Source: Endozoicomonas sp. 8E (lineage in GTDB: Bacteria; Pseudomonadota; Gammaproteobacteria; Pseudomonadales; Endozoicomonadaceae). From it: a DNA stretch of 64,000 nt. Positions 55,228 through 63,920 of the stretch are shown piece after piece. The DNA is taken from the NCBI RefSeq assembly GCF_032883915.1, contig NZ_CP120717.1:3231697-3295696 (forward strand). Reading direction: 5' to 3'. Below the pieces are notes generated by a model, which saw nothing but the letters and a program-made list of their open reading frames with translations, was not told the origin of the DNA and did no database searches. Numbering within the stretch: position 1 is the first letter of the stretch; each line of letters opens with the position of its first letter. Position numbers and translations under genes: made by a program.

Positions 55228-56445
55228 TCAGTTAAACAAGGTATACAAATAATCCAAAGGGGCTTGAAATTTCTTCCACTGGTTACGGACTGTTTCGGTG
55301 AAACTTTCTTCAAGTGAGTAACCATAAACCGCATTGTTTGAAAAGCCATTGATCAGAGCGAGAGTCAATGCGGGAGCCAGAGTAAGAGCAACGTTTTTCA
55401 ATAAATGATTTGAGTCCAGTGCTGAGCGTTGATGACTGAGAAGAGCCAAGGCCAGGTTTCCGGCCATCAATCCTCCCACCATTCCAACAGCGGTGTCCCT
55501 TCCTCTGGTATAAGGAGAAATCAAAATCGCGGTGTAAACTATGAAGGCGGCGCGCGAGGATAGGTCTGATGTGTGCGCGGCCCTTACGCCTCCGGATATG
55601 GCTGTAGCCCATGATCCAGCTAAGGCTCCGACTCCTGTTCCAGCCAAGACATCTGCTCCTGCTTCTGTCCAAACGCCGGCAACACCATTTGAGTTGTGTT
55701 TTGAAAGAGGGTTTATTGTTGATAATCCCTCAACCAATGCATGGGATATTATGTAAGCAAAGATTGCTTTTACGTGTGAGACATCTCTGGCGATCATCAT
55801 GTCATAGACTATCGACCCGACCATCATGCCAGCGATTGATGACAACATGGAAAATTCATTTTGTGCATAATCCAGGGGTTGAGTTGTGCTTCTGTCCTGA
55901 TACCTTGAGCTCCGGATAGAAGTGGCTCCGGCTACCGTTCTTGCCATTACCTCATGGGTAAAGTAACCCGCAGTCACTATGGGTATAAGATAAGGATTGC
56001 GGTTAGTGTATGCTGCATAACCACTGTAGGCTGTTCCAGCATATCGCAATGTCTGCCACCAGGGTTGCTTAAGGGGCCAGGGTGATGCGTGCCCGGCTAA
56101 AGCGACCTCGGTGGATGTGATAACGGCTGCGAGTTGATTACAAAAAGATGATTTGACCTCCTGTAGCTCTTTTTGCTCTGTGCCTGACAGATCAAAGCGA
56201 CCTGCAAGGGCAGAGACCACCTCGGGTGTTTTGCAGATGCCGTACCAGAATCCATAATTGATCACGGTGGAAATGGCCAGGCCGGAGCTGCTGGTTGCCA
56301 GCTTCAGGCTGTCTTCAACCAACGATGTATTACTGTAGTGGCTCAATAACTTAACTTGTTCTTCTTTTGATAGGCCTGAATGAGCGACTGAGCATAAAAA
56401 TAATAAGCACGAGAAAAGCGCTGTTAGTTTACCGGATATTTTCAT
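55228..56445 (-). CDS. Family B copy B1: exported hydrophobic protein
   Basis: 405 residues; the family description is given here. Signal peptide 1-23 (MKISGKLTALFSCLLFLCSV ending AHS). Conserved N-terminal block: SKEEQVKLLSHYSNTSLVED, then LAISTVINYGFWYGICK, a loop with AGRFDLSGTEQ, VKSSFCNQLAAVITSTEVAL and WPLKQPWWQTLRYAGTAY. Middle: YFTHEVMARTVAGAT, SIAGMMVGSIVYD, and Gly/Ala-rich hydrophobic helices, the most variable part. C-terminal block: LDSNHLLKNVALTLAPALTL, then YGYSLEESFTETVRNQWKKF and LDYLYTLFN. Two conserved Cys (GICK, SFCN) could form a disulphide. About six to eight hydrophobic segments suggest a membrane or pore-like protein. I recognise no known family. Start ATG 56443-56445; upstream motif at 56475-56500 is shared with B3 and B6. 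Confidence 0.85.
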   Translation of the reverse strand: MKISGKLTALFSCLLFLCSVAHSGLSKEEQVKLLSHYSNTSLVEDSLKLATSSSGLAISTVINYGFWYGICKTPEVVSALAGRFDLSGTEQKELQEVKSSFCNQLAAVITSTEVALAGHASPWPLKQPWWQTLRYAGTAYSGYAAYTNRNPYLIPIVTAGYFTHEVMARTVAGATSIRSSRYQDRSTTQPLDYAQNEFSMLSSIAGMMVGSIVYDMMIARDVSHVKAIFAYIISHALVEGLSTINPLSKHNSNGVAGVWTEAGADVLAGTGVGALAGSWATAISGGVRAAHTSDLSSRAAFIVYTAILISPYTRGRDTAVGMVGGLMAGNLALALLSHQRSALDSNHLLKNVALTLAPALTLALINGFSNNAVYGYSLEESFTETVRNQWKKFQAPLDYLYTLFN

Positions 56446-56768
56446 TATTGAAATCCATAATCAGGGTAACTGACTTGTTATAAAGCAAATGACCAGTCAA
56501 ATTTTTCCTGCCAGAATTAATCTGTTTTTTTTATAGCATTCAGCATGAGGTTCAAGGGTGACAGATGCTTAATATACGCCCTCCTTTGGCTGGTCTTTGC
56601 AGTTATGAGAGTTCGATCAGTATATACAGGAAGCGGTAGTGCCTGACCTTTTATTGTTTACGGGAGATTTTATAGTACAGCAACTGAACTTTCGCTACTC
56701 AGAAACAGTAATTGTTTGGCGATTCACGAAACTGGTTAGCTGTCTCTCGCATCTAACCTAACCATTTG
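56446..56768. other. Family B spacer, B1 upstream region
   Basis: 323 bp. Holds the shared TGACTGGTCATTTGCTTTAT motif (minus strand, 56475-56500). From 56517 upward, the minus strand has a 44-codon open stretch ending YIKHLSPLNLMLNAIKKTD, homologous to 59309-59446 but without a start codon; most differences between the two are amino-acid changing, so it looks like a decaying duplicated remnant rather than a gene. Confidence 0.5.
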
Positions 56769-58067
56769 TTAATTAAACAAGGTGTACAAATAATCCAAAG
56801 GAGCATGAAATTTCTTCCATTGGTTACGGGTTGTTTCGGTCAAAGTGTCCTCAAGTGAGTAACCGTAAACCGCATAGTTTGAAATGCCGTTGATCAGGAC
56901 GATTGTCAGTGCAGGACCCAGGGTAATAGCAATATTTCTCAATAAATGGTTTGAGTCCAGCTCTAAGCTTTGTTTAAACAGAATGATCAGGACTGTGAGT
57001 CCGGTTCCAGCTCCGGCCATAGTTCCAAGCAGGACTTCGTCTTCAACTCCAGATAAAAATTCAGTTTTACTGAGTGAGAAGGCCATATAACCCACAACGG
57101 CTGTGGACAATGCCAAGTCAAAGAACCCAACATAGAAGGCTCCGTTTAAGGCTCCGGCTATTGATCCAGCCAAGGCGCTGGCTAAGGTTTCTGCCCCTGC
57201 TTTCAGCCCAACAGCATGGGCACTGCCTGAATGAGATGCTGAAAAATGGCTTACGGGTAGTAATAACTCTATCAATGCAGCAAACGCAAGATAAGCAGAG
57301 ATGGCTTTACCCGTTGAAGAGCCTGCGGCGAGAAACTGGCGATAAAACATTGCTCCAAACATCACGCATGTGATTGATTTGACTACGGCATATTCACTGC
57401 AGGTATAATTTTCAGGTTGGATTGAAGGTCTGTCACGAGTCCTTAAAGCCAGTGTGGTCAGAGCTCCGGCTACCGTTCTCGCCACTATTTCATGGGTAAA
57501 GTAAGTCGCAGTCATTATGGGTATAAAACCAGGGTCGCATTTTGTGTATGCTAAATAACCAATGTATGCGGTTCCAACAAATCGCAGTGGCCGCCACCAG
57601 GGCCGCTTAAGGGGCCAAAGTGATAGCTGTCCTGCTAATGCAACCTCAGTGGAGGTGATGACGGCTGCGAGTTGATGACAATAAGAAGATTTCAATTCCT
57701 GGAACTCATTTCGCTCTCGGCCATCCGGGCCAGAGCGACGACCCGCAAGGGAAGAGACCAGCTCAGGTGATTTGCAGAAGATGCCGTACCATAATCCGTA
57801 GTTGATCACTGTGGAAAAGGCCAACACGGTACCACTCCTGACCAGTTTCAGACTGTCTTCGGCTAATGATGCATTATTGTAGTGGTCCAATAAATTAAAT
57901 TGCTTTTCTTTCGATACGCTTGAATGAGCGTCTGAGCCTATGAATAGCAAGCATGAGAAAAGCGTGATTAGTGTCCTGTGTACGGCGTTCTGCCATGCTG
58001 AGAGGGTGAAAGAACTTATAAACTCTCTGTCATTGAAACAAGGTGTACAAATAATCCAAAGGAGCAT
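56769..58067 (-). CDS. Family B copy B2: exported hydrophobic protein with lost start region
   Basis: Family similarity begins at about TLITLFSCLLFIGSDAHS, but the MKTSGK start of the other copies is absent. The frame is open through the end of B3 to 58136. The nearest in-frame ATG is 58067, inside B3's last codons; between it and the signal-like core there is no ATG, GTG or TTG. The roughly 300-bp spacer present between other copies is missing, so a deletion fused B3's end to B2's signal peptide. The body is complete: CHQLAAVITSTEVAL, YFTHEIVARTVAGAL, LDSNHLLRNIAITLGPALTI, YGYSLEDTLTETTRNQWKKF. It carries an altered RRSGPDGRERNE loop. It could be translated by coupling to B3, or be silent. 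Confidence 0.7.
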   Translation of the reverse strand: MLLWIICTPCFNDREFISSFTLSAWQNAVHRTLITLFSCLLFIGSDAHSSVSKEKQFNLLDHYNNASLAEDSLKLVRSGTVLAFSTVINYGLWYGIFCKSPELVSSLAGRRSGPDGRERNEFQELKSSYCHQLAAVITSTEVALAGQLSLWPLKRPWWRPLRFVGTAYIGYLAYTKCDPGFIPIMTATYFTHEIVARTVAGALTTLALRTRDRPSIQPENYTCSEYAVVKSITCVMFGAMFYRQFLAAGSSTGKAISAYLAFAALIELLLPVSHFSASHSGSAHAVGLKAGAETLASALAGSIAGALNGAFYVGFFDLALSTAVVGYMAFSLSKTEFLSGVEDEVLLGTMAGAGTGLTVLIILFKQSLELDSNHLLRNIAITLGPALTIVLINGISNYAVYGYSLEDTLTETTRNQWKKFHAPLDYLYTLFN

Positions 58068-59241
58068 GAAACTTCTGCCATTGTTTACGGGTTGTTTCGG
58101 ACAAACTGTCCTCAAGTGAGTAACCATAAACAGCATAGTTTGAAATGCTATTGATCAGGGCGAGAGCCAATGCAGGAGCCAGGGAAAGAGCAACGTTATT
58201 CAATAAATGGTTTGAGTCCAGTCTTAAGCATTGTTGCTTCAGAAGGACCATAACTCCGGCTCCGACTATCGCTCCGGTATTCATTCCAGCGACCCCCCAT
58301 AGTCCAATAGGAGGAGCAGTCAAAAACAGGGTGAAAGCTGCGATTATGCCCGAGAGTTCACTGGGTGATGACAGCGCAACTGTTCCGGCTCCGACTATGG
58401 CTGTGGCCCATGCTCCAGCTATGGCTCCGGTTCCGGCTAAGACTTCTGCTGCCGTTACTGTCCCAACTCTAAAAATGCAGTCTGAACGATGTCTTGAGAG
58501 AGAGCTTATTGCTGATATTCCGTCCGTCAATGCGGCGGATATAACGTAACCAAAAGATGCTTTTACCGACGAGAACTCTCTGGCGATCATCTTCTCATAG
58601 ACTATTGTTCCGACCATCATGCCAGCGATTAATGACATCATATTATATTCAGTGCAGGTATAGTCTAAAGGTTGGATTGCACTTTTATTCTGATGCCTTA
58701 AACCCGTGACAGCAGTGGCTCCGGCTACCGTTCTTGCCACTACCTCACCGGTAAAGTAAGCCGCAGTCGTTATGGGTATAAGATCAGGATCGAAGTTAGT
58801 GTATACATCATAAACACTGTATGCTGTTCCTACAAATCGCAGTGGCTGCCACCAGGGCAGCTCAAGGGGCCAGAGCGATAAGTGTCCTGCTAATGCAACC
58901 TCAGTGGAGGTGATAACGGCTGCGAGTTGATTACAGAAAGATGATTTGACCTCCCGTAGCTCATTTTGCTCTGTGCCTGACAGATCAAAGCGACCCGCAA
59001 GGGCAGAGACCACCTCGGGTGATTTGCAGATGCCGTACCAGAACCCATAATTGATCACGGTGGAAATGGCCAGCCCGGAACTGCTGGTTGCCAGTTTCAG
59101 GCTGTCTTCAACTAACGATGCATTACTGTAGTGGCTCAGTAATTTAAGTTGTCCTTCTTTTGATATGCCTGAATGAGCGGCTGAACATAAAAATAACAAG
59201 CACGGGAGCAGCGCTCTTACTTTACCGGATGTCTTCATCAT
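58030..59241 (-). CDS. Family B copy B3: exported hydrophobic protein
   Basis: 403 residues from the ATG at 59239-59241 (MMKTSGKVRALLPCLLFLCS), with GAGGACTTC upstream; a TTG at 59253 only extends the n-region. Close to B1: INYGFWYGICKSPEVVSALA, GRFDLSGTEQNELREVKSSF. The variable middle differs (SSLSRHRSDCIFRVG, then a Gly/Ala-rich helix and SSPSELSGIIAAFTLFLTAP). C-terminal block ends YGYSLEDSLSETTRKQWQKF and LDYLYTLFQ. The stop is directly fused to B2. Function unknown. Confidence 0.85.
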   Translation of the reverse strand: MMKTSGKVRALLPCLLFLCSAAHSGISKEGQLKLLSHYSNASLVEDSLKLATSSSGLAISTVINYGFWYGICKSPEVVSALAGRFDLSGTEQNELREVKSSFCNQLAAVITSTEVALAGHLSLWPLELPWWQPLRFVGTAYSVYDVYTNFDPDLIPITTAAYFTGEVVARTVAGATAVTGLRHQNKSAIQPLDYTCTEYNMMSLIAGMMVGTIVYEKMIAREFSSVKASFGYVISAALTDGISAISSLSRHRSDCIFRVGTVTAAEVLAGTGAIAGAWATAIVGAGTVALSSPSELSGIIAAFTLFLTAPPIGLWGVAGMNTGAIVGAGVMVLLKQQCLRLDSNHLLNNVALSLAPALALALINSISNYAVYGYSLEDSLSETTRKQWQKFHAPLDYLYTLFQ

Positions 59242-59308
59242 TGAAGTCCTCAATCAGGGTAACTGGTTTGTTGTAAGCAAATGACCAGTCAAACCTTAAC
59301 TACCAGAA

Positions 59309-59446
59309 TTAACCTGCTTCTTTTATAGCATCCAGTATCAGGTTCATGGGTGACAGATGCTTAATATACGCTCTCCTTTGGTTGGTCTTTGCAGTTACGA
59401 AAGCTCGATCAGCATACACAGGAAGCTGAAGTATCCGACCTTTCAT
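59309..59446 (-). pseudogene. Small open frame remnant upstream of B3
   Basis: 45 codons: MKGRILQLPVYADRAFVTAK, then TNQRRAYIKHLSPMNLILDA and a short end. A homologous stretch lies at 56517 and a third, with an internal stop, at the right window edge. The repeated position upstream of family B genes shows it travelled with the duplicated unit. Differences are not biased toward silent sites, which argues against a conserved peptide. Origin unknown. Confidence 0.35.
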
Positions 59447-59449
59447 TGT

Positions 59450-59676
59450 GCTGCCGCCGTACGACTGCATGGATGCAGGAGTTAGAGCAACGCAGGAGCA
59501 GTTGCCGCACGACTGCATGGATGCAGGAGTTAGAGCAACGCAGGAGCAGTTGCCGCACGACTGCATGGATGCAGGAGTTAGAGCAACGCAGGAGCAGTTG
59601 CCGCACGACTGCATGGATGCAGGAGTTAGAGCAACGCAGGAGCAGTTGCCGTGCAGGGCAGTCTATTCTCGGTCAG
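59450..59676. mobile_element. Partial type 2 miniature element with 48-bp segment amplified four times
   Basis: Ends in CTATTCTCGGTCAG, the type 2 terminal repeat, preceded by the sequence seen at that end of the 25611-25808 element. The internal 48-bp segment, single at 25640-25690, is repeated four times (units at 59461, 59509, 59557 and 59605), nearly identical. The other end of the element is missing. Confidence 0.85.
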
Positions 59677-59717
59677 GTTCCTGGTTAGCTGTCTCTCGCA
59701 TCTAACCTAATCATTTG

Positions 59718-60926
59718 TTAATTAAACAAGGTGTACAAATAATCCAAAGGAGCATGAAACTTCTGCCATTGTTTACGGACTGTTTCGGTGAAACTTTCTT
59801 CAAGTGAGTAACCATAAACACGATGGTTTGAAAAACCATTGATCGCAGCGATTGCCAGTGCCGGACCCAGAGTGTGAGCGATGTTTTTCAATAAATGTTT
59901 TGAGTCCAGTTTTGAGTGTTGCAGCATCAGAATTCCAATGACTTGTGTCCCGGCTAGCAATCCGACGAAGGCTCCAAAACAGACTTCCAGCATAACTGTG
60001 GGGACGGCTATGACCAGAGTGACAAATGTGGTTCCTCTGAAGACTAAATCTGAGTGCTCAGCAGACATCATTAGGGCTGCGGCTGTGGCTGCGGCTAATG
60101 ATCCAGCTATGGCTCCGGCTCCGGCCAGGACTTCTGCTCCTGCCTCGACTCTATCAGTATCGCCTGAATTAAGTGTTGAAAAAGAACTTCTTGTAAATAT
60201 TCTCTCTGTCAATACAGACGATATCAGGTAAGCACTGATCGCTTGTGCCGTTGTAAAACCTCCGGCGAGCATAGTGTCGTAGACTACTGCCCCGACCATC
60301 AGACCCGCCATGGATGACAACATAGTATATTCACTACGGAGATAATCCAAAGTTTGGGTCGTGCCTCTGTCTTGCTGCCTTAAAGCCTGGATGGCAAAGG
60401 TTCCGGCTACCGTTCTTGCAACGACCTCATGGGTGAAGTATGCCGCAGTGACCACGGGTATAAGAAAAGGAGGATTGCAGGTAGTGTATGTTTTATAACC
60501 AACGTATGCAGTTCCCGGAAATCGCAGCGGCTGCCACCAATGCAGCTCAAGGGGCCAGGCCGATACGCGTCCGGCTAATGCAACCTCAATGGAAGTGATA
60601 ACGGCCGCGAGTTGATAACAAAAAAGTGATTTAATTTCTTGCAGCTCATTTTGCTCTGTGCCAGACGGATCAGAGCGACCCGCAAGGGCAGAGACCAGCT
60701 CGGGTGATCTGCAGAGGCCGTACCAGAATCCGTAATTGATCATGGTGGAAACGGCCAGCCTGGAACCACTACTGACCAGTTTCAGGCTGTCTTCAACTAA
60801 GGATGCATTATTATTGTAGTGGCTTAATAAGTTAAATTGCTCTTCTCTTGTTAAGCTTGAGTGAGCGACTGAACATAAAAATAATAAGCACGAGAATAAT
60901 GGTATTAGTTTACCGGATGTTTTCAT
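59718..60926 (-). CDS. Family B copy B4: exported hydrophobic protein
   Basis: 402 residues from the ATG at 60924-60926 (MKTSGKLIPLFSCLLFLCSV); a TTG at 60941 would add MWTRR and is less likely. Block 1: REEQFNLLSHYNNNASLVED, with one extra Asn. Then INYGFWYGLCRSPELVSALA, GRSDPSGTEQNELQEIKSLF, CYQLAAVITSIEVAL. Variable middle: a Gly/Ala-rich helix, SAEHSDLVFRGTTFVTLVIA and CFGAFVGLLAGTQVIG. C-terminal block: LDSKHLLKNIAHTLGPALAI, YGYSLEESFTETVRKQWQKF. The spacer above lacks the motif shared by B1, B3 and B6. Function unknown. Confidence 0.85.
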   Translation of the reverse strand: MKTSGKLIPLFSCLLFLCSVAHSSLTREEQFNLLSHYNNNASLVEDSLKLVSSGSRLAVSTMINYGFWYGLCRSPELVSALAGRSDPSGTEQNELQEIKSLFCYQLAAVITSIEVALAGRVSAWPLELHWWQPLRFPGTAYVGYKTYTTCNPPFLIPVVTAAYFTHEVVARTVAGTFAIQALRQQDRGTTQTLDYLRSEYTMLSSMAGLMVGAVVYDTMLAGGFTTAQAISAYLISSVLTERIFTRSSFSTLNSGDTDRVEAGAEVLAGAGAIAGSLAAATAAALMMSAEHSDLVFRGTTFVTLVIAVPTVMLEVCFGAFVGLLAGTQVIGILMLQHSKLDSKHLLKNIAHTLGPALAIAAINGFSNHRVYGYSLEESFTETVRKQWQKFHAPLDYLYTLFN

Positions 60927-61291
60927 TCTTCGTGTCCACAATCAGGGTGGCTGATTTGTTACAAGCATCTTTTGCTCTCAGAAGGTCTCATTTATAGAAC
61001 AGCAATGGAGTTTTCGCCAACCATTGGCAGACACCCGCGTGAGAACGAGTTGTTGGAGTTTTGCGACACCCTCTAAAAGTACGGAGCTTTACGCCTACTC
61101 GGTAAATCCATTCGGAAGCCAATATGGCTCAGCCTTGTTTTATTGGCAAAACGACAGAGACATGTTATGTGGAAGAGCAGGAGAAAGCATTGGTTTTCAC
61201 TGGCTTAAACGATATTCAGGAAATGAAATGTCCAATTCAGCTTGCTGATTGTAAAAGGTATGACAAAGAGGGTGCGATTGACTTCACTCTG
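60927..61291. other. Family B spacer B4-B5 with foreign insert
   Basis: 365 bp. Near 61030-61075 is the GAACGAGTTGTTGGAGTTTT repeat with GCGACACCCT following. The rest does not resemble the other family B spacers. A plus-strand frame from 61124 (MAQPCFIGKTTETCYVEEQE, then KALVFTGLNDIQEMKCPIQL) looks protein-like but runs antisense into B5 and has no recognised relative. It may be a fragment of a lost gene brought by an insertion. Confidence 0.4.
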
Positions 61292-62581
61292 TCAATGAAA
61301 CAAGGTGTACAAATAATCCAAGGGCGCATGAAATTTCTTCCATTGGCTGTGGGCCGTTTCGGTGAAACTTTCTTCAAGTGAGTAACCAGAAACAGCATTG
61401 TTTGAAACGCCATGGATCAGAGCGAGAGCCAATGCAGGAGCCAGGGTAAGAGCGATGTTTCTCGATAAATGGTTTGAGTCCAGGTTTGAGTTTTGTTTCA
61501 TCAGAAGTATCATGACTCCGGCTCCAACTGCCATTCCGCACAAAGCTCCAGACAGGACCTCACTTTTAACTCCGGATAAAGATTCAACTTCAGCAAGAGA
61601 GCAGGAGGCCAGGGTGCCAACTGTGGCTATGAACAAGACTGGATCAAAGCTCCCGCTGGCTATGGCTCCGATAGCTCTGTCTTCGTCTCTGACTGCTGCT
61701 ACGGATATGACTATTGATCCAACTAAGGCTGCGGCTCCGAGGGCAACGGCCAGAGCTTCGGCTAAGGCTCCTGCTCCGGCTAAGGTTTTTGCTTCTGCTT
61801 CTACCTCGACTGCATGAACACCGTCTGAATGAGATGCTAAAAAAAAGCCTGTTAATATTGATTTTGTCAATAAAGCAGACAACAGGTAAGCCAAGATTCC
61901 TTCTAAAGCTGAATAACCTCTTTTAAGCGTCTTTCTATAGGCTACTGACCCGACTATCAAGCCAGCCATTGATTTCAACGTGTCATATTCACTGGACACA
62001 AAATCTTCAGGTTGGATTGAACCTGTGTCATGAGACCTTAAAGCCTTTATAGTATGAGCTCCCGCTGCCGTCCTTGCCGCTAACTCATGGGTAAAGTAAG
62101 CGATTGCCGTTATGGGTGTAAAATAAGAATCGTCGGTAGTGTACGCTTTGAAACCAGCGAATCCTGTTCCTACAAATCGCAGTGGCTTCCACCAGTGCTG
62201 CTGAAGAGGCCAGGTCGATAGTTGTCCGGCCAAAGCAACCTCAGTGGAGGTGATAACGGCTGCGAGTTGATTACAAAAAGATGATTTGACCTCCTGTAAC
62301 TGATTCTCTTCTGTGACTGACAGGCCAGAGCCACCTGCAAGGGCAGATACCACCCCGATTGATTTGCAGAGGCCGTACCAGAATCCATAACTGATCGCGG
62401 TGGAAATTACCAGCCCGGAACTACTACTAACCAATTTCAGACCATCTTCAACTAACGATGCATTATTGTAGTGGTTGAATGAGTGTAATTGCTCTTCTTT
62501 TGATAGACCTGAATGAGCGGCTGTGCATATAAATAAAAAGTGCGACAGAAGCACTATAACTTTACCGGATGTTTTCATCAC
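61292..62581 (-). CDS. Family B copy B5: exported hydrophobic protein, longest copy
   Basis: 429 residues; ATG ATG at 62576-62581 (MMKTSGKVIVLLSHFLFICT). The conserved blocks are kept with changes: ISYGFWYGLCKSIGVVSALA, GGSGLSVTEENQLQEVKSSF, CNQLAAVITSTEVAL, YFTHELAARTAAGAH. The variable middle is about 25 residues longer than in B1, with VEVEAEAKTLAGAGALAEAL, an acidic/Ala helix, and RDEDRAIGAIASGSFDPVLF. C-terminal block: LDSNHLSRNIALTLAPALAL, SGYSLEESFTETAHSQWKKF, with S for the usual Y before GYSLE. The spacer above (62582-62651) is only 70 bp. Function unknown. Confidence 0.85.
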   Translation of the reverse strand: MMKTSGKVIVLLSHFLFICTAAHSGLSKEEQLHSFNHYNNASLVEDGLKLVSSSSGLVISTAISYGFWYGLCKSIGVVSALAGGSGLSVTEENQLQEVKSSFCNQLAAVITSTEVALAGQLSTWPLQQHWWKPLRFVGTGFAGFKAYTTDDSYFTPITAIAYFTHELAARTAAGAHTIKALRSHDTGSIQPEDFVSSEYDTLKSMAGLIVGSVAYRKTLKRGYSALEGILAYLLSALLTKSILTGFFLASHSDGVHAVEVEAEAKTLAGAGALAEALAVALGAAALVGSIVISVAAVRDEDRAIGAIASGSFDPVLFIATVGTLASCSLAEVESLSGVKSEVLSGALCGMAVGAGVMILLMKQNSNLDSNHLSRNIALTLAPALALALIHGVSNNAVSGYSLEESFTETAHSQWKKFHAPLDYLYTLFH

Positions 62582-62651
62582 TCATATCCTGAATTAGAGG
62601 AACTGATTCTTGACTAGAATCAGTCAAACCCTAGTGTAAGAATCAGCTCTA

Positions 62652-63866
62652 TCAGTGAAACAATATGTGCAAATAATCCAAAGGGTCATAAAATTTCTGC
62701 CATTGGTTGCGGGCTGTTTCGGTGAAGCTTTCTGCCAGTGAGTAACCATAAACAGCATGGTTTGAAACGCCATTGATCAAAGCGAGAGTTAATGCAGGAG
62801 CCAGGGTAACAGCGACGTTTCTCATTAAATGCCTTGAGTCCAGTTCCCGCCTTTGTTGCAATAGAAATTGCAAGAGTACGAGTCCGACTGTCATTCCGAC
62901 TTCGGCTTTAAGTCCGATCAATCCGTCTATGTGTCCAACTTCAGGTATCGCTAAGGCCATGGTAAGAATTGCGGCTATGTTCAAGAAGAGATCTGATCTG
63001 TGCCAAGTAGCCACAGCTCCGCTTGAGGCTACAGCCATTGATCCCGCAATGGCTCCGGTTCCGGCCGCAATCACGGCTCCTGCTTCTTCCACAAGCGCAT
63101 GACCACTGTCTGAGTTAACTATTAAAAGAGAACTTATGGCTGATATTGTCTTCGTCAATGAAGCAGATATCATGTAAGCGAAGGCTGCTTTCACAGGTGT
63201 CAAACCTCTGTCGAGCATCTTTTCGTAGACTATTGCCCCGATCATCATGCCAGCGATTGATGACAACATTTTATATTCAATACGGGCAAAATTTAGCGGT
63301 TGGATTGTGCTTATGTCCTGATGCCTCAGAGTTCGGATGGTAAGCGCTCCGGCTAAGGTTCTTGCCACTACCGCATGGGAAAAATAGGCAGCAGTCTCAA
63401 TGGTGGCATGATTAGGGTTGTTGTGTGTATATGACTGATAACCAACGTATGCTGTTCCTACAAACCGCAGTGGCTGCCACCATGGCAGCTCAAGGGGCCA
63501 GGGCGATATGTGCCCGGCTAAGGCAACCTCAGTGGAGGTGATAATGGCTGCAAGCTGGTTACAAAAAGATGATCTGACCTGCTGTAACTCATTTTCGTCA
63601 GAGCCTGACAGGCCAAAGCGACCCGTAAGGGTAGATATCAGCTCGGTTGATTTGCAGATGCTGTACCAGAATCCATAATTGATGACAGTAGAAACTGCGA
63701 GCCCGGAACTGCTGGTTATCAGTTCCAGGCTATCTTCAACTAACGATGCATTATTGTAGTGGCTCAACAAGTTAAATTGTTCTTCTTTTGATCTGCCTGA
63801 ATGAGCGACTGAACATAAAAATAATAAGCACGAGAAGAGTGTTGTTAGTTTACCGAATGTCGTCAT
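62652..63866 (-). CDS. Family B copy B6: exported hydrophobic protein
   Basis: 404 residues from the ATG at 63864-63866 (MTTFGKLTTLFSCLLFLCSV), with AAGGACTTC upstream; the frame is open to 63920 but that region is the shared upstream motif. Blocks: SKEEQFNLLSHYNNASLVED, INYGFWYSICKSTELISTLT, SSFCNQLAAIITSTEVAL, YFSHAVVARTLAGAL. Variable middle: SSLLIVNSDSGHALVEEAGA and GLKAEVGMTVGLVLLQFLLQ. C-terminal block: LDSRHLMRNVAVTLAPALTL, YGYSLAESFTETARNQWQKF, ending LDYLHILFH. Spacer sequence to its right repeats that of B1 and B3, so the array may continue beyond the window. Function unknown. Confidence 0.85.
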   Translation of the reverse strand: MTTFGKLTTLFSCLLFLCSVAHSGRSKEEQFNLLSHYNNASLVEDSLELITSSSGLAVSTVINYGFWYSICKSTELISTLTGRFGLSGSDENELQQVRSSFCNQLAAIITSTEVALAGHISPWPLELPWWQPLRFVGTAYVGYQSYTHNNPNHATIETAAYFSHAVVARTLAGALTIRTLRHQDISTIQPLNFARIEYKMLSSIAGMMIGAIVYEKMLDRGLTPVKAAFAYMISASLTKTISAISSLLIVNSDSGHALVEEAGAVIAAGTGAIAGSMAVASSGAVATWHRSDLFLNIAAILTMALAIPEVGHIDGLIGLKAEVGMTVGLVLLQFLLQQRRELDSRHLMRNVAVTLAPALTLALINGVSNHAVYGYSLAESFTETARNQWQKFYDPLDYLHILFH

Positions 63867-63895
63867 TATTGAAGTCCTTAATTGGAGTAACTGAT

Positions 63896-63920
63896 TTGTT
63901 ATAAGCAAATGACCAGTCAA
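63896..63920 (-). promoter_or_regulatory. Shared upstream motif of family B (B6 copy)
   Basis: Minus strand TGACTGGTCATTTGCTTATA then ACAA. The same motif lies at about the same distance from the starts of B1 (56475-56500) and B3 (59268-59297). TTATAA may be part of a -10 box; function is inferred from conservation only. Confidence 0.45.

Noticed and set aside
56517-59446. Conserved small peptide gene upstream of B1 and B3
   Set aside because: One copy lacks a start, the third (window edge) has an internal stop, and substitutions are mostly amino-acid changing.
59461-59652. Possible CRISPR array
   Set aside because: The 48-bp units are contiguous with no spacers, and the unit is part of a miniature element found elsewhere.
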